Program-made: the position numbers and the translations under genes
In this document: piece by piece, positions 35,842 to 44,076 of the stretch
Layout: every line of letters begins with the position of its first letter
How positions within the stretch are numbered: the first letter of the stretch is position 1
Notes under the pieces: generated by a model
What the model was told of the DNA's origin: nothing
The model's input: the letters and a program-made list of their open reading frames with translations, nothing else
Databases searched by the model: none
Source of the DNA: Paraburkholderia madseniana
GTDB taxonomy: Bacteria > Pseudomonadota > Gammaproteobacteria > Burkholderiales > Burkholderiaceae
Length of the DNA stretch: 64,000 nt
Reading direction: 5' to 3'
Assembly: GCF_009690905.1 (NCBI RefSeq)
Contig: NZ_VOSW01000057.1
Location: forward strand, 1-64,000

Positions 35842-36861
35842 TCAGGCATGCGCATTCTCACGAAGATAAATTCGGGTTTCCGGCGTTGGGATGGCGAGCG
35901 CGCCACGCACGTCGTTAAGAAAATTAATCGCGGCAAGGCCGGCCCAGTGCACGATGCCTCGCACGTCCTGATCGAGAATCACATCGATCGCGCGTTCGGT
36001 GAGCTGGCTGCGGGTCTCCGCGGTGCATTCATGGCCGATCACAATCAGACGGGCCTTGTCGCCGGATTCCTGCAATGCCGCGGCAATCCCGGAGATGCCG
36101 CCGCCCGTTGCATAGACGCCGACCAGATCCGGATGGCGTGCCAGCAAACCCTGAGCGGCGAGACCCGCACCGTCGTCGTCTTCTGCGAAATCGGGCTCGG
36201 CGATCCAGCGCAGATTGCGAAAGTCCTCTTCCAGAACCTGCGAAAAACCAGTGCGCCGCTCCAGTTGATCATGCAGGCGTGACGAGGCGGAAAGCACCGC
36301 CACCGTGCCAATGCGGGAACCGAGAAATCTGCCCATCAACAAACCGGCCGTACGACCGGCGACCCGGTTATCGACGCCGACATACGCGGCGCGGCGGCTC
36401 GACGGCAGATCGGAGAACACCGTGACGACAGGCACGTTCGCCGCGCTCATGTCTTCGATCAGACGTTCTACCCATGGATAGTCGAGCGGCACGAGCACGA
36501 GCGCGTCGTAGCTGGCCACCTGTTCGGCGAATGTGGCCGTGTCGCGCTGACTGGAAAAATCGCAGCGATAGAACGAAGGGATGATGCGGTGTTCGCGAAA
36601 GAAGCTGGCGGAGAGCGCGATACCGCGCTCGACATGATCGAGAAAGCGCGAGTTGATCTGGGGAAGCACAAAGGCGACGCGAAACGAACCGGCCTTCGCC
36701 GGGCGGCCGCGACTCGCGCGTTCGTCGCGCAGCGTGGCCAGCGCAAGGTGAACGCGCTCGGCAGTTTCCGGACGCACGGCCTGATCGTCGCGCAACACAC
36801 GATCGACCGTGGCCACGCTAACGCCCGCACGACGCGCAATCATCATACGTGTAGCCGGCAT
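35842..36861 (-). CDS. LacI-family transcriptional regulator
   Basis: 339 residues: short LacI HTH (MIARRAGVSVATVDRVLRDDQAVRPETAERV) and a periplasmic-binding-protein-like effector domain. The DRVLR form of the hinge entry is typical of the sugar-regulator branch with RbsB-like domains. GGAGGAG precedes the ATG. Upstream of and in line with the ABC transporter operon, so probably its regulator. I did not find a clear operator in the 114-base gap to the binding-protein gene. Confidence 0.86.
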   Translation of the reverse strand: MPATRMMIARRAGVSVATVDRVLRDDQAVRPETAERVHLALATLRDERASRGRPAKAGSFRVAFVLPQINSRFLDHVERGIALSASFFREHRIIPSFYRCDFSSQRDTATFAEQVASYDALVLVPLDYPWVERLIEDMSAANVPVVTVFSDLPSSRRAAYVGVDNRVAGRTAGLLMGRFLGSRIGTVAVLSASSRLHDQLERRTGFSQVLEEDFRNLRWIAEPDFAEDDDGAGLAAQGLLARHPDLVGVYATGGGISGIAAALQESGDKARLIVIGHECTAETRSQLTERAIDVILDQDVRGIVHWAGLAAINFLNDVRGALAIPTPETRIYLRENAHA

Positions 36862-37054
36862 GTGTCTCCTCCGGTGCCGAGCCAGAAGTCGTTTTGTTTT
36901 ATGAAGGTAGCTTTTTCTGTACGAAATGCAAGTTTTTTTACTTCGATAAATCCATCATTTTTGATGGCATGGTGCGGCGCACATGAAGGTGTGAAGCAAT
37001 TGGCAATGGGATGCCGAACGCTCGCCATGCTGAATCACTTGCACCGCACAAGCG

Positions 37055-37531
37055 TCAGTTCCCATCCGTCTCGATAGCCGGTTCGCACAGAATCGGAAAG
37101 TTGACCGAGTTCGCGATATAGCACTTCTCATGGGCCGTATGATGCAAACGCCCAGCCAGCTCCAGGTCGCCGCCTGCCTGAATGACGACGTGCGGCCGCA
37201 GAACGATCTGTGAAAAGCGGCCCTGCTCCGGACTATCGAGCATCGTGCCTTCCGCGTTGTCGCGATAGCTCAAAACAACGATGCCCGCATCCGAACAAAG
37301 ATGCAGATACCAGAGCTTGTGACAGGCGGACGCTGAGGCGACCAGCAGATCTTCCGGGTTCCACCGGTTCGCGTCGCCGAGAAATGCGGCGTCCGATGAC
37401 CCGGGAATGTCAGGCTTGTTTCCCGCAGCGATGATGTGGTCTCGACCGTATTCACGGTATCCCGAGGTGCCGCTGCCGCGGTTGCCTGTCCATTGCACCG
37501 ATACCGCGTATTTGTGCTCGCCGTACGCCAT
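37055..37531 (-). CDS. OsmC-family peroxidase
   Basis: 158 residues from the ATG at 37531 (AAGGAG seven bases upstream). OsmC/Ohr-fold protein with the two reactive cysteines in ASACHKLWYL and HEKCYIANSV. Such proteins reduce organic hydroperoxides in the cytosol. Divergent from a GntR regulator with an operator palindrome between them. Confidence 0.85.
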   Translation of the reverse strand: MAYGEHKYAVSVQWTGNRGSGTSGYREYGRDHIIAAGNKPDIPGSSDAAFLGDANRWNPEDLLVASASACHKLWYLHLCSDAGIVVLSYRDNAEGTMLDSPEQGRFSQIVLRPHVVIQAGGDLELAGRLHHTAHEKCYIANSVNFPILCEPAIETDGN

Positions 37532-37601
37532 GCCAATCTCCTTCGCTGTTGACCCGGATTTGATTTCGCAACAGGCGCATTCTAAATGCGCGCACCCGTT
37601 T

Positions 37602-37611
37602 TGGTATACCA
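37602..37611. promoter_or_regulatory. GntR/FadR-type operator
   Basis: TGGTATACCA is a perfect 10-bp palindrome matching the FadR/GntR half-site pattern TNGT...ACNA. It lies 30 bases before the GntR start and 71 bases before the osmC start, so one site could control both genes. Confidence 0.6.
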
Positions 37612-37640
37612 TTATTCCAAACGACAGGAACTCGACGCAC

Positions 37641-38282
37641 ATGGACCACAAACTGGATTCGACGGCCGATGCCATCGCCGTCTCACTACGCGAACTGATC
37701 GCGACTGGCGAACTGGAGGATGGCGCACGGCTGGTCGAGCGCGAACTCGCCGATCGCTTCGGCGTGAGCCGGGTGCCGATGAGAGAGGCGATACAAAAGC
37801 TCGAGGGCGAAGGACTGGTTGAACTCATGCGCAATCGCGGGGCGGTCGTGCGCACCTTGACCGAGTCGGACCTGGACGAGATTTACGGCCTGCGCATCTT
37901 GCTCGAAGGCGACGCCATTTTCCACGCGGTCAAACGCATGGACAGTGAGACGTTATCCCGCGCCGAACTCGTTCATCGGCTTCTGGGAGATGCCGATACC
38001 GCGCAAAGACAGGGTGAACTGAATCGCGAATTTCATGAACTGCTATACCGGCCGTGTGCAAACAGCCGGCAATTGAAAGCGATCCGCGAGCTGCGCGCTC
38101 AGGTCGAGCGCTACGAGCGATTGCAAAGCACGCTGCTCGCCGATACACCGGCGTTCCAGGACGAGCATCTCAAGATTCTCGAAGCATGCGAGACCGGCAA
38201 CGCACGCCTCGCGCGATCGATGACGGCGGAACATCTCAAGTCGGCGAAGCGCATCGTTCTGCAACTGGTTCGGGCTGAGTGA
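37641..38282 (+). CDS. GntR-family (FCD) transcriptional regulator
   Basis: 213 residues: HTH (ELADRFGVSRVPMREAIQKLEGEGLVEL) and FCD domain with metal-type ligands spread over EIYGLRILLEGDA and REFHELLY and DEHLKILEACE. The ATG at 37641 is chosen by the HTH position; the frame extends upstream. Divergent from osmC, which it probably controls; an oxidative-stress gene under an FCD-GntR protein is not the usual OhrR arrangement. Confidence 0.85.
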   Translation: MDHKLDSTADAIAVSLRELIATGELEDGARLVERELADRFGVSRVPMREAIQKLEGEGLVELMRNRGAVVRTLTESDLDEIYGLRILLEGDAIFHAVKRMDSETLSRAELVHRLLGDADTAQRQGELNREFHELLYRPCANSRQLKAIRELRAQVERYERLQSTLLADTPAFQDEHLKILEACETGNARLARSMTAEHLKSAKRIVLQLVRAE

Positions 38283-38285
38283 CGA

Positions 38286-38624
38286 CTACTGTCCGAACGC
38301 TTTTCCCGTCACGTTCGGTGCGCGAGGATCCGGGCTCATATTCAGGCTGGTGCCGTTCGCCCGCATGTTGTTGAGCGCCGGGCCGGATCCAGTGCCGCCG
38401 GCTCCTCCGATCGCTGGGGCGTGGCCCAGGGTGCCCAAGCCTGGCGTTGGGCTCAGCCCGGCCGCGCCCGCCCCCAAACCCGTTCCCTGCCCTGCACCAT
38501 TCATCCCACCTGCCTGCAAACCGACCATACCATTGGCGTTAAGGTTTGCCGATTGAGCGCAAGCCGCGCCCGTCAGACCCATCATCAGCGCTGCGGCCAA
38601 CAGGGTCTTTGTCACGATTTTCAT
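38286..38624 (-). CDS. secreted Gly/Asn-rich small protein
   Basis: 112 residues, signal peptide to about residue 24 (GAACAQS), then a low-complexity part rich in Gly, Asn, Ala and Leu with the repeated pattern GLGAGAAGL / GLGTLGHA. No known domain. It ends three bases from the GntR stop (convergent). Confidence 0.65.
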   Translation of the reverse strand: MKIVTKTLLAAALMMGLTGAACAQSANLNANGMVGLQAGGMNGAGQGTGLGAGAAGLSPTPGLGTLGHAPAIGGAGGTGSGPALNNMRANGTSLNMSPDPRAPNVTGKAFGQ

Positions 38625-38970
38625 AGCCCACTCCATCATGCCGTCGAATTGCCCGACCCATGCTCCCCGCACATCGTAGCGAGGTCGAGCCAACGACGCT
38701 CGCAAAGGAACCCGGTCAAACGGTAAGACCGCCCGCCAGCCACTTTTGTTCATCGCTGAAAGCATCCGGTTTCCAGACAGCAACCGGCGCGCGTCTGGCG
38801 AAGATTCGCCACAATCGTCTGCAGCGCTTCCTCGACGAATTTACCGACGAAATCTGACCGGCCCATCTTCGTCGGCAATTTGTACAAATGCTTACAAAGC
38901 AGCGTGCGTCTGGCGTCCACCGGCCGCGCTGCTGCCGCGTTATTGCAGGCATCTACCCGCGGAGCCCGCA
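38625..38970. other. gene-free divergent gap
   Basis: About 345 bases between two secreted/envelope protein genes. Several open frames cross it but none has a binding site or family signature. It should hold both promoters; none was located. Confidence 0.35.
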
Positions 38971-39690
38971 ATGAACACGAACCTCACCTCCAGTAATTCG
39001 CAGCGCAGCCGTATCCACCCCCTGGTCGCCGGCGCAGCAGTAGCCGTCATCCTCGCGAGCGCCACCGGCATCGCAGCGATGACTGGCCTTCTGCCTACCT
39101 CGCACGCCGTTACCGAGCCCGCGCAGCCGGCCACCACGGTCGCCGCGCAGGTTGCCAGCGCTCCGGTCGCCGCGCCCCAGGCGGCCCCGGTTCAGCAACC
39201 GGTTCAGCAGACGGCCCAGCAAACGGTCCAGCAAGCCGCACCGGCACGGCCGCGCGTGCATCACACGCACAGCACGCCCGCCGCGGAGACACCGAGGTAC
39301 GCAAACAATCAGGGCTACCAGGCACCCTATGAACCCGCGCCGGCAAGGCCGGTCGCCGACCCTTATGCGGGCGAAGTCGTCGCCATCAACACGGTGCAGG
39401 CGCCTGAGCCGACCACCGGGCTCGGCGCGCTGGGTGGCGCGGTCGCCGGCGGCCTCGTCGGCAATCAGATCGGCGGCGGACGGGGCAAGATTCTCACCAC
39501 CATCGCGGGCGCTGTCGGCGGGGGTCTTGCCGGCAACGGGATCGAGCACGCCGTGCGCAAGCAGACCACCTATCAGGTCCAGGTGCGTATGCAGGACGGC
39601 AGCTACCGCAACTTCAGCTACCCGACGCAGCCGGACGTTCAGATTGGCGAGCGGGTCCACGTATCCGGCGATTCGTTGACGGCTTCTTAA
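38971..39690 (+). CDS. glycine-zipper 2TM envelope protein
   Basis: 239 residues. An N-terminal membrane anchor (about 17-40), a Pro/Gln/Ala-rich periplasmic linker with repeated PVQQ/TAQQTVQQ units (about 65-90), then a glycine zipper (GALGGAVAGGLVGNQIGGGRGKILTTIAGAVGGGLAGNGIEH in parts) and a C-terminal beta domain. The layout matches SlyB/PcP-like outer-membrane-associated proteins. Start at 38971. Confidence 0.8.
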   Translation: MNTNLTSSNSQRSRIHPLVAGAAVAVILASATGIAAMTGLLPTSHAVTEPAQPATTVAAQVASAPVAAPQAAPVQQPVQQTAQQTVQQAAPARPRVHHTHSTPAAETPRYANNQGYQAPYEPAPARPVADPYAGEVVAINTVQAPEPTTGLGALGGAVAGGLVGNQIGGGRGKILTTIAGAVGGGLAGNGIEHAVRKQTTYQVQVRMQDGSYRNFSYPTQPDVQIGERVHVSGDSLTAS

Positions 39691-39842
39691 CGGGCGAACG
39701 CGGGGCGAACGCATCTGGCGATGTGCTGACGGCTTCGTGAGATTGTGCGCCGGCATGTCGCCCGATGCCGGTTGGCAAAAATGTGGCGCAGCGCCGTGCG
39801 CGTTATGATCAACCGTTACGCCAGAACGGCTGATCGCGCACG

Positions 39843-41849
39843 ATGGAGCACGCCTACATCCACCTTTTGCATCTGCTTGCCGGCCATCCGGCGTGGATGC
39901 TCACGGTCGTCTTTCTTGCGGCCTTCCTGGAGGCCGTCGCCGTCATTGGCACCTTCATCCCGGGCAGCACTGCGATGTTCCTCGCCGGCGCGCTGGCCGG
40001 CACCGGTTCACTGAGCCTCGGCTGGGTGTTCCTGTGGGCGATCGCCGGCGCCATCGCCGGGGACGGCATGAGCTTCTGGATCGGTGGCCGCTACAAAGAC
40101 AGGATCGTCCAGTTCTGGCCGTTTCGCACCCACCCGCAGATACTCGACGCCGGCCACCGCTTCTTTCAGAAACATGGTGCCAAAGGTGTCGTGTTCGCCC
40201 GCTTCGTCGGACCACTACGAGCGATCGTGCCGGTGGTGGCAGGCATGCTGGGCATGACGCCGCTGCGCTTCTACGGCATGAATGTACTGTCGGCGCTGCT
40301 GTGGGCTCCCGCGCATATCCTGCCGGGCGTGGTCTTCGGCGCCTCGGTGCTGCTGGCCGGCGCGGTGTCGTTCCGCCTCGTTGTCATCATCGCGTTGCTG
40401 GTGGGCATCGTCTGGCTGAGCTATCGCGCGATGGAGTTCCTGGTCTCGCATGCCGGTGCGTGGTCGAGCGCGGCGGGACGCTACCTGGGAAGCTGGGCGT
40501 GCCGCCACCCAGGCCCGTTCGGCCGATTCGCGCGACGGCTGCTCGACCCCGAACAGCCGGATGCCAGCAGCATCGTGTTGACGTCGCTGGTCGTGCTCGC
40601 GGCGGGTGCGCTCTTCTTCGGCGTGCTCGATGACGTCGTCAGCGGTGATCCGCTGGTGAGCGTGGATCTGTCCGTCTATCACTTCCTGCAATCGGTGCGC
40701 ACGCCATGGAGCGACACGGTCCTTGCAGGCGTGGCGACACTCGGCAGCGTCTTCACGCTGACGGCGGTGGTCGTGACCGTGGTGGTGTGGATGCTGCTCG
40801 AGCGGCGTTGGCGCGCCATCGGCTACTGGCTCGCCGCGGTCGTGTTTTCCCAATTGCTGATTTTCGCCCTGCAGTTCGCCATGCACCGCGCGCCGCCCAA
40901 TGAACTCCTGTCCGACGCGTACGTGTTTCCGAGCAATCACGTCGCCGCGACGGTGATCGTCTACGGCTTCCTCGCGTTCCTGCTCGTGCGACGGGTCGGC
41001 ATGCTGGAAGGTTTGCTCGTGGCGACCGCGAGTATGGTGGTCGTGATCATGGTCGCGCTCGCAGGACTTTACTTCGGCAGGTACTGGGTCTCCGACGCGA
41101 TCGGCGGCGCCGCGCTCGCGTACATTTGGGTAGCCATCGTCTCGCTGACGGCGATATTACGGTATCCGGAAGTGCCGCCCTCACGCGGCTTCATGCCGGT
41201 CGTGGTTCTGGTGGTCATGCTCGCGAGCGTGGGCCTGCAACTGAGCGTCAATCCCCTGGCAGCGGCGCCGGACCACATGCCTCACCCGCAGCCCGTGCTG
41301 GTCACGCAAGCGCAGTGGACAGTGTCGCTGTGGAAAAGACTGCCATGCTATCGCTCGGACATGGGCGGCGACCACAAGGAACCGCTCACGCTGCAATGGG
41401 TGTCGAACCTCGATTCGATCAGGGGGCAACTGCGCGCCCAGGGATGGATCGAGGGCACGGACCTGTCGGCGCGCAGCCTGCTCTCGCTTGCCTCGCCGAA
41501 CGTCGCGGCGACATCGCTGCCGGTATTGCCGAAGCTGAACAACGGCGTGCCTTCGTCACTGGTCCTCATGCGCCCCGGCGACACGCGCGACGAACGCGAC
41601 GTCCTGCGTTTCTGGCCGAGCGGCTATGCCGTGGAGAACGGCGCGTCCGCCACGCCGCTGTGGGTCGGGTCCTTTGCGCACGAACGGCTCGCCCGGGCAT
41701 CGTGGCCGATTAACATTCTGCGAGTCGACAAGGAAGAGTCATCGTTCGATGCGCACACTAGAGCAAGCGCCGATCTCGGCGCGGCGCTCGTGGCCAGGGT
41801 GAGTTGTCAAGGCGTGCCGGTGTCGCTGCTGGCCTCGCCGGTGGAATGA
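39843..41849 (+). CDS. DedA-PAP2-LssY fusion membrane protein
   Basis: 668 residues: an N-terminal DedA domain (about 1-200, with FIPGSTAMFLAGALAG, FWIGGRYKDR and FARFVGPLRAIVPVVAGMLGM), a central PAP2 phosphatase-like domain (about 240-445) and a C-terminal soluble LssY domain (about 480-660). The PAP2 motifs are altered: the C1 Lys is Gln (LQFAMHRAPP), C2 keeps FPSNH, and C3 reads AGLYFGRYWVSD, where SR and the catalytic His are gone. Such fusions are linked to lipid handling at the inner membrane; here the phosphatase part may be inactive. Confidence 0.82.
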   Translation: MEHAYIHLLHLLAGHPAWMLTVVFLAAFLEAVAVIGTFIPGSTAMFLAGALAGTGSLSLGWVFLWAIAGAIAGDGMSFWIGGRYKDRIVQFWPFRTHPQILDAGHRFFQKHGAKGVVFARFVGPLRAIVPVVAGMLGMTPLRFYGMNVLSALLWAPAHILPGVVFGASVLLAGAVSFRLVVIIALLVGIVWLSYRAMEFLVSHAGAWSSAAGRYLGSWACRHPGPFGRFARRLLDPEQPDASSIVLTSLVVLAAGALFFGVLDDVVSGDPLVSVDLSVYHFLQSVRTPWSDTVLAGVATLGSVFTLTAVVVTVVVWMLLERRWRAIGYWLAAVVFSQLLIFALQFAMHRAPPNELLSDAYVFPSNHVAATVIVYGFLAFLLVRRVGMLEGLLVATASMVVVIMVALAGLYFGRYWVSDAIGGAALAYIWVAIVSLTAILRYPEVPPSRGFMPVVVLVVMLASVGLQLSVNPLAAAPDHMPHPQPVLVTQAQWTVSLWKRLPCYRSDMGGDHKEPLTLQWVSNLDSIRGQLRAQGWIEGTDLSARSLLSLASPNVAATSLPVLPKLNNGVPSSLVLMRPGDTRDERDVLRFWPSGYAVENGASATPLWVGSFAHERLARASWPINILRVDKEESSFDAHTRASADLGAALVARVSCQGVPVSLLASPVE

Positions 41850-42109
41850 GCGGCGCGTTGCCGATGGTCTGCCTGGGTCTGCCTGGATGTGCGGGTTCGC
41901 CGTACCGATCAGGAAATCGCTCTGCGCTCAATCACTTGGCGGCTTTGGCCAGGACTTGTCCACAAGGATATGAACATTTTCTGTGGATAACCTGCGCTAT
42001 TCGACTCGCACATGCCGGTCGACGTCCATTCGGGAGGCAGCTCGCACGAGCGTCGTACAGCCTGCATCGCAGATGCCGTCCTACGCGCGACGTCATGCTC
42101 GAGCGCCCT

Positions 42110-42697
42110 TCAAGGCGACGCCGGGCGGATCGCGCTGGCAATATCGCGGCTCACCGTTCCGAGCGCCCTGCTGTATGCCGCGACCACACCATCGAAGCCG
42201 GCGCCGGTGCAAGGCTCGTGGACCGTGCTTCGGCCGCTTAGCGCCGGTTTCTTCCCCGGCGACGCGACCGACCACAACACGTCAACCGTCACCGCGTCGC
42301 CAAGCGCCGCATCGAAGCGCTGGATGTCGAGTTGTACCCGGTAAGCCGACGCCGGATCGCCGCCCATCGCATAGGTGGAGACAAGCGGGACGTTCAGCAA
42401 CTGCCCCAGGTCGGCGCGTACCACACGCGGGATCTGGCTTTTCAAAGGATCGGCCCAGCGGGCGAATTCGTCGATATCCACCTTGTTGTCACCGGAGCGC
42501 ACCACGATCTGCGGCCGGTCGACGAGATCGGGCACGGTCACCACCGTGATCAGGACCGCAATCGGCGCTGCAGGCGGCATGTCCGTCTGCGCGGCCGCCG
42601 GGCTCAACGTGTAGAAGTCCGACTTGGGCGACGAAGCGCAACCGTACAACGCGGCGAGCGCCAACGCCACTGCTACGATTAAGGATGGGCGCATCAT
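42110..42697 (-). CDS. pqiC: PqiC-family outer-membrane lipoprotein
   Basis: 195 residues. The signal sequence ends in a lipobox (LALAALYGC), giving a lipidated mature protein of the ABC-type transport auxiliary family (YTLSP, DRPQIVVRSGDNKVDIDEFARWADPLKSQIPRVVRADL in parts). PqiC works with PqiA and PqiB in phospholipid transport between membranes. Here it stands without pqiA, and only the last codons of pqiB precede it (ATGA overlap), so it may be an orphan. Confidence 0.8.
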   Translation of the reverse strand: MMRPSLIVAVALALAALYGCASSPKSDFYTLSPAAAQTDMPPAAPIAVLITVVTVPDLVDRPQIVVRSGDNKVDIDEFARWADPLKSQIPRVVRADLGQLLNVPLVSTYAMGGDPASAYRVQLDIQRFDAALGDAVTVDVLWSVASPGKKPALSGRSTVHEPCTGAGFDGVVAAYSRALGTVSRDIASAIRPASP

Positions 42698-42790
42698 TTC
42701 TTATCCTCCAGCTTGCCGCGGATCAGTGCCTCTGGATGGCGCTCGAGATAGTCCGCCAGCGTGCGAATTCGCGGTACGGGCCTATGCAAT
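42694..42790 (-). pseudogene. pqiB: 3' remnant of pqiB (MCE protein)
   Basis: In the frame just upstream of pqiC, about 30 codons end in RTLADYLERHPEALIRGK plus EDKK, followed by a TGA that overlaps the pqiC ATG. That ending is typical of PqiB in Burkholderia. The frame continues only until it runs into the 3' end of the receiver-domain gene, so everything upstream of the pqiB tail, and pqiA, has been deleted. Confidence 0.6.
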
Positions 42791-42796
42791 TGCTCG

Positions 42797-43183
42797 TCAG
42801 ACAGGCGGTACACCGTCGAGCGCGGCGCGCACCGTCTTCACGAACAGTTCATCGTTGAAAGGCTTGCGCAGCCAGGCAACCGTACCGGCCGCGAGCGCAT
42901 GCTCGCGTACGCTGATCTCGTCGTGTGCAGTAATGAAGATCACGGGCATGCCTTTGCCGGACAAGCGCCGCTGGACTTCGAGTCCATTGAGCCCGGGCAT
43001 CTGCACGTCGAGAATGACGCAGTCGGGTCGATACGACGGCATCGAGGCGAGAACGTCGAGGAACGCGTCGCCGCTGGCGAACGTTTCGGCAGCGATCCCG
43101 ATGGAGCGAAGCAAGCGCTTGATCGCCCGGCTCACCGATTCATCGTCATCGACGACGACAACGAATGGTTTGAGTTTTCCCAT
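42797..43183 (-). CDS. single-domain response regulator
   Basis: 128 residues, a receiver domain only: acidic pair D12-D13 region, phospho-acceptor D59 (VILDVQMPG), T84-region and K107-region (RKPF). No output domain. It resembles the receiver of the FixJ-like regulator next to it and may act as a phosphate sink or modulate the histidine kinase. It directly abuts the pqiB remnant. A GGACC palindrome lies 84 bases upstream of its start. Confidence 0.82.
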   Translation of the reverse strand: MGKLKPFVVVVDDDESVSRAIKRLLRSIGIAAETFASGDAFLDVLASMPSYRPDCVILDVQMPGLNGLEVQRRLSGKGMPVIFITAHDEISVREHALAAGTVAWLRKPFNDELFVKTVRAALDGVPPV

Positions 43184-43268
43184 GGAGAGTAGTCCGGTGT
43201 CCGGGAATACGCGGGTCAGCGCACTCCCCCAGACGAAAGCCTACGAGGCGGAAAGGTTCACGGATATT

Positions 43269-43280
43269 GGACCTTGGTCC
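43269..43280. promoter_or_regulatory. GGACC-N2-GGTCC palindrome, copy 1
   Basis: GGACC TT GGTCC, preceded by TT, in the gap before the single-domain regulator gene. The same motif occurs at 46355-46366 and 47937-47958. Probable binding site of the FixJ-like regulator encoded at 43436-44071. Confidence 0.55.
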
Positions 43281-43435
43281 CGTGTCGATCGAGTAGGGAT
43301 CAGGTGCGGGCCGGGTGTGGACCGTGCGGACCTTTTGCGAACCGCACACGGATCGGCCGTGCGGCCCTTCGGCGACACGCGCACCTGAGCAGGCCCCGAA
43401 CCGGGCCACACTACGGCTAACGGACTGCAATGACT

Positions 43436-44071
43436 TCAGCGCGAAACGTGGGTTTCGCCCGCACCGCCGAGACCGACTTTGTCCGCGACGCGCACGAGTT
43501 GGGCCAGCGAAGTGACTTCCATCTTCGCCATCACGCGCGCGCGATGAGCCTTGATGGTCTTTTCGACCGTGCCAAGCTCGCTTGCCACCTGCTTGTTCAG
43601 GCGGCCCGTGACCACGAGCGCCATGACTTCCTTTTCACGCGGCGTGAGCTTGTCCAACCGGCCACGGATCGCATCCAGCTCGCAACGCGCCGCGCGAGTC
43701 TCTGCAACGCGTTCGAAAGCGGCTTCGATCGCGCGGAGCAGATCGCAATCGTTCACAGGTTTTGCCAAAAAATCGGTGGCCCCTGCTTTCATCGCGCCCA
43801 CTGTCATGGCGATATCGCCATGACCCGTGACGAAGATGATCGGTAGCATCGCTTTGAGTTCGCGCTGCAATGTCAGCCCGTCCAGGTCAGGCAATTGCAC
43901 GTCAAGAATCAGGCAGGCCGGAGAATCGACCTCGCGCAACCGTTCGAGAAACGCGCGGGCATTGCCGTATGCTTCGACACGGTAACCAGCGGAGTGGATC
44001 AGACGCGCCAACGCACGGCGCACGGAATCGTCGTCGTCGACGACAAAGACAAGCGAATCGGATTCAGTCAT
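43436..44071 (-). CDS. FixJ/NarL-type response regulator
   Basis: 211 residues: receiver domain (D57 in LILDVQLPD) and a C-terminal LuxR-type HTH (LTPREKEVMALVVTGRLNKQVASELGTVEKTIKAHRARVMAKM in parts). It lies five bases after the histidine kinase gene's stop, so both are one operon and form a cognate pair. NarL/FixJ proteins bind inverted repeats as dimers, which fits the GGACC palindromes nearby. Confidence 0.88.
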   Translation of the reverse strand: MTESDSLVFVVDDDDSVRRALARLIHSAGYRVEAYGNARAFLERLREVDSPACLILDVQLPDLDGLTLQRELKAMLPIIFVTGHGDIAMTVGAMKAGATDFLAKPVNDCDLLRAIEAAFERVAETRAARCELDAIRGRLDKLTPREKEVMALVVTGRLNKQVASELGTVEKTIKAHRARVMAKMEVTSLAQLVRVADKVGLGGAGETHVSR

Positions 44072-44076
44072 GGCCT

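Noticed and set aside
38716..38971. Two overlapping minus-strand frames in the gap before the glycine-zipper gene
   Set aside because: No binding site and no recognisable family; frames of this size are expected by chance at this GC content.
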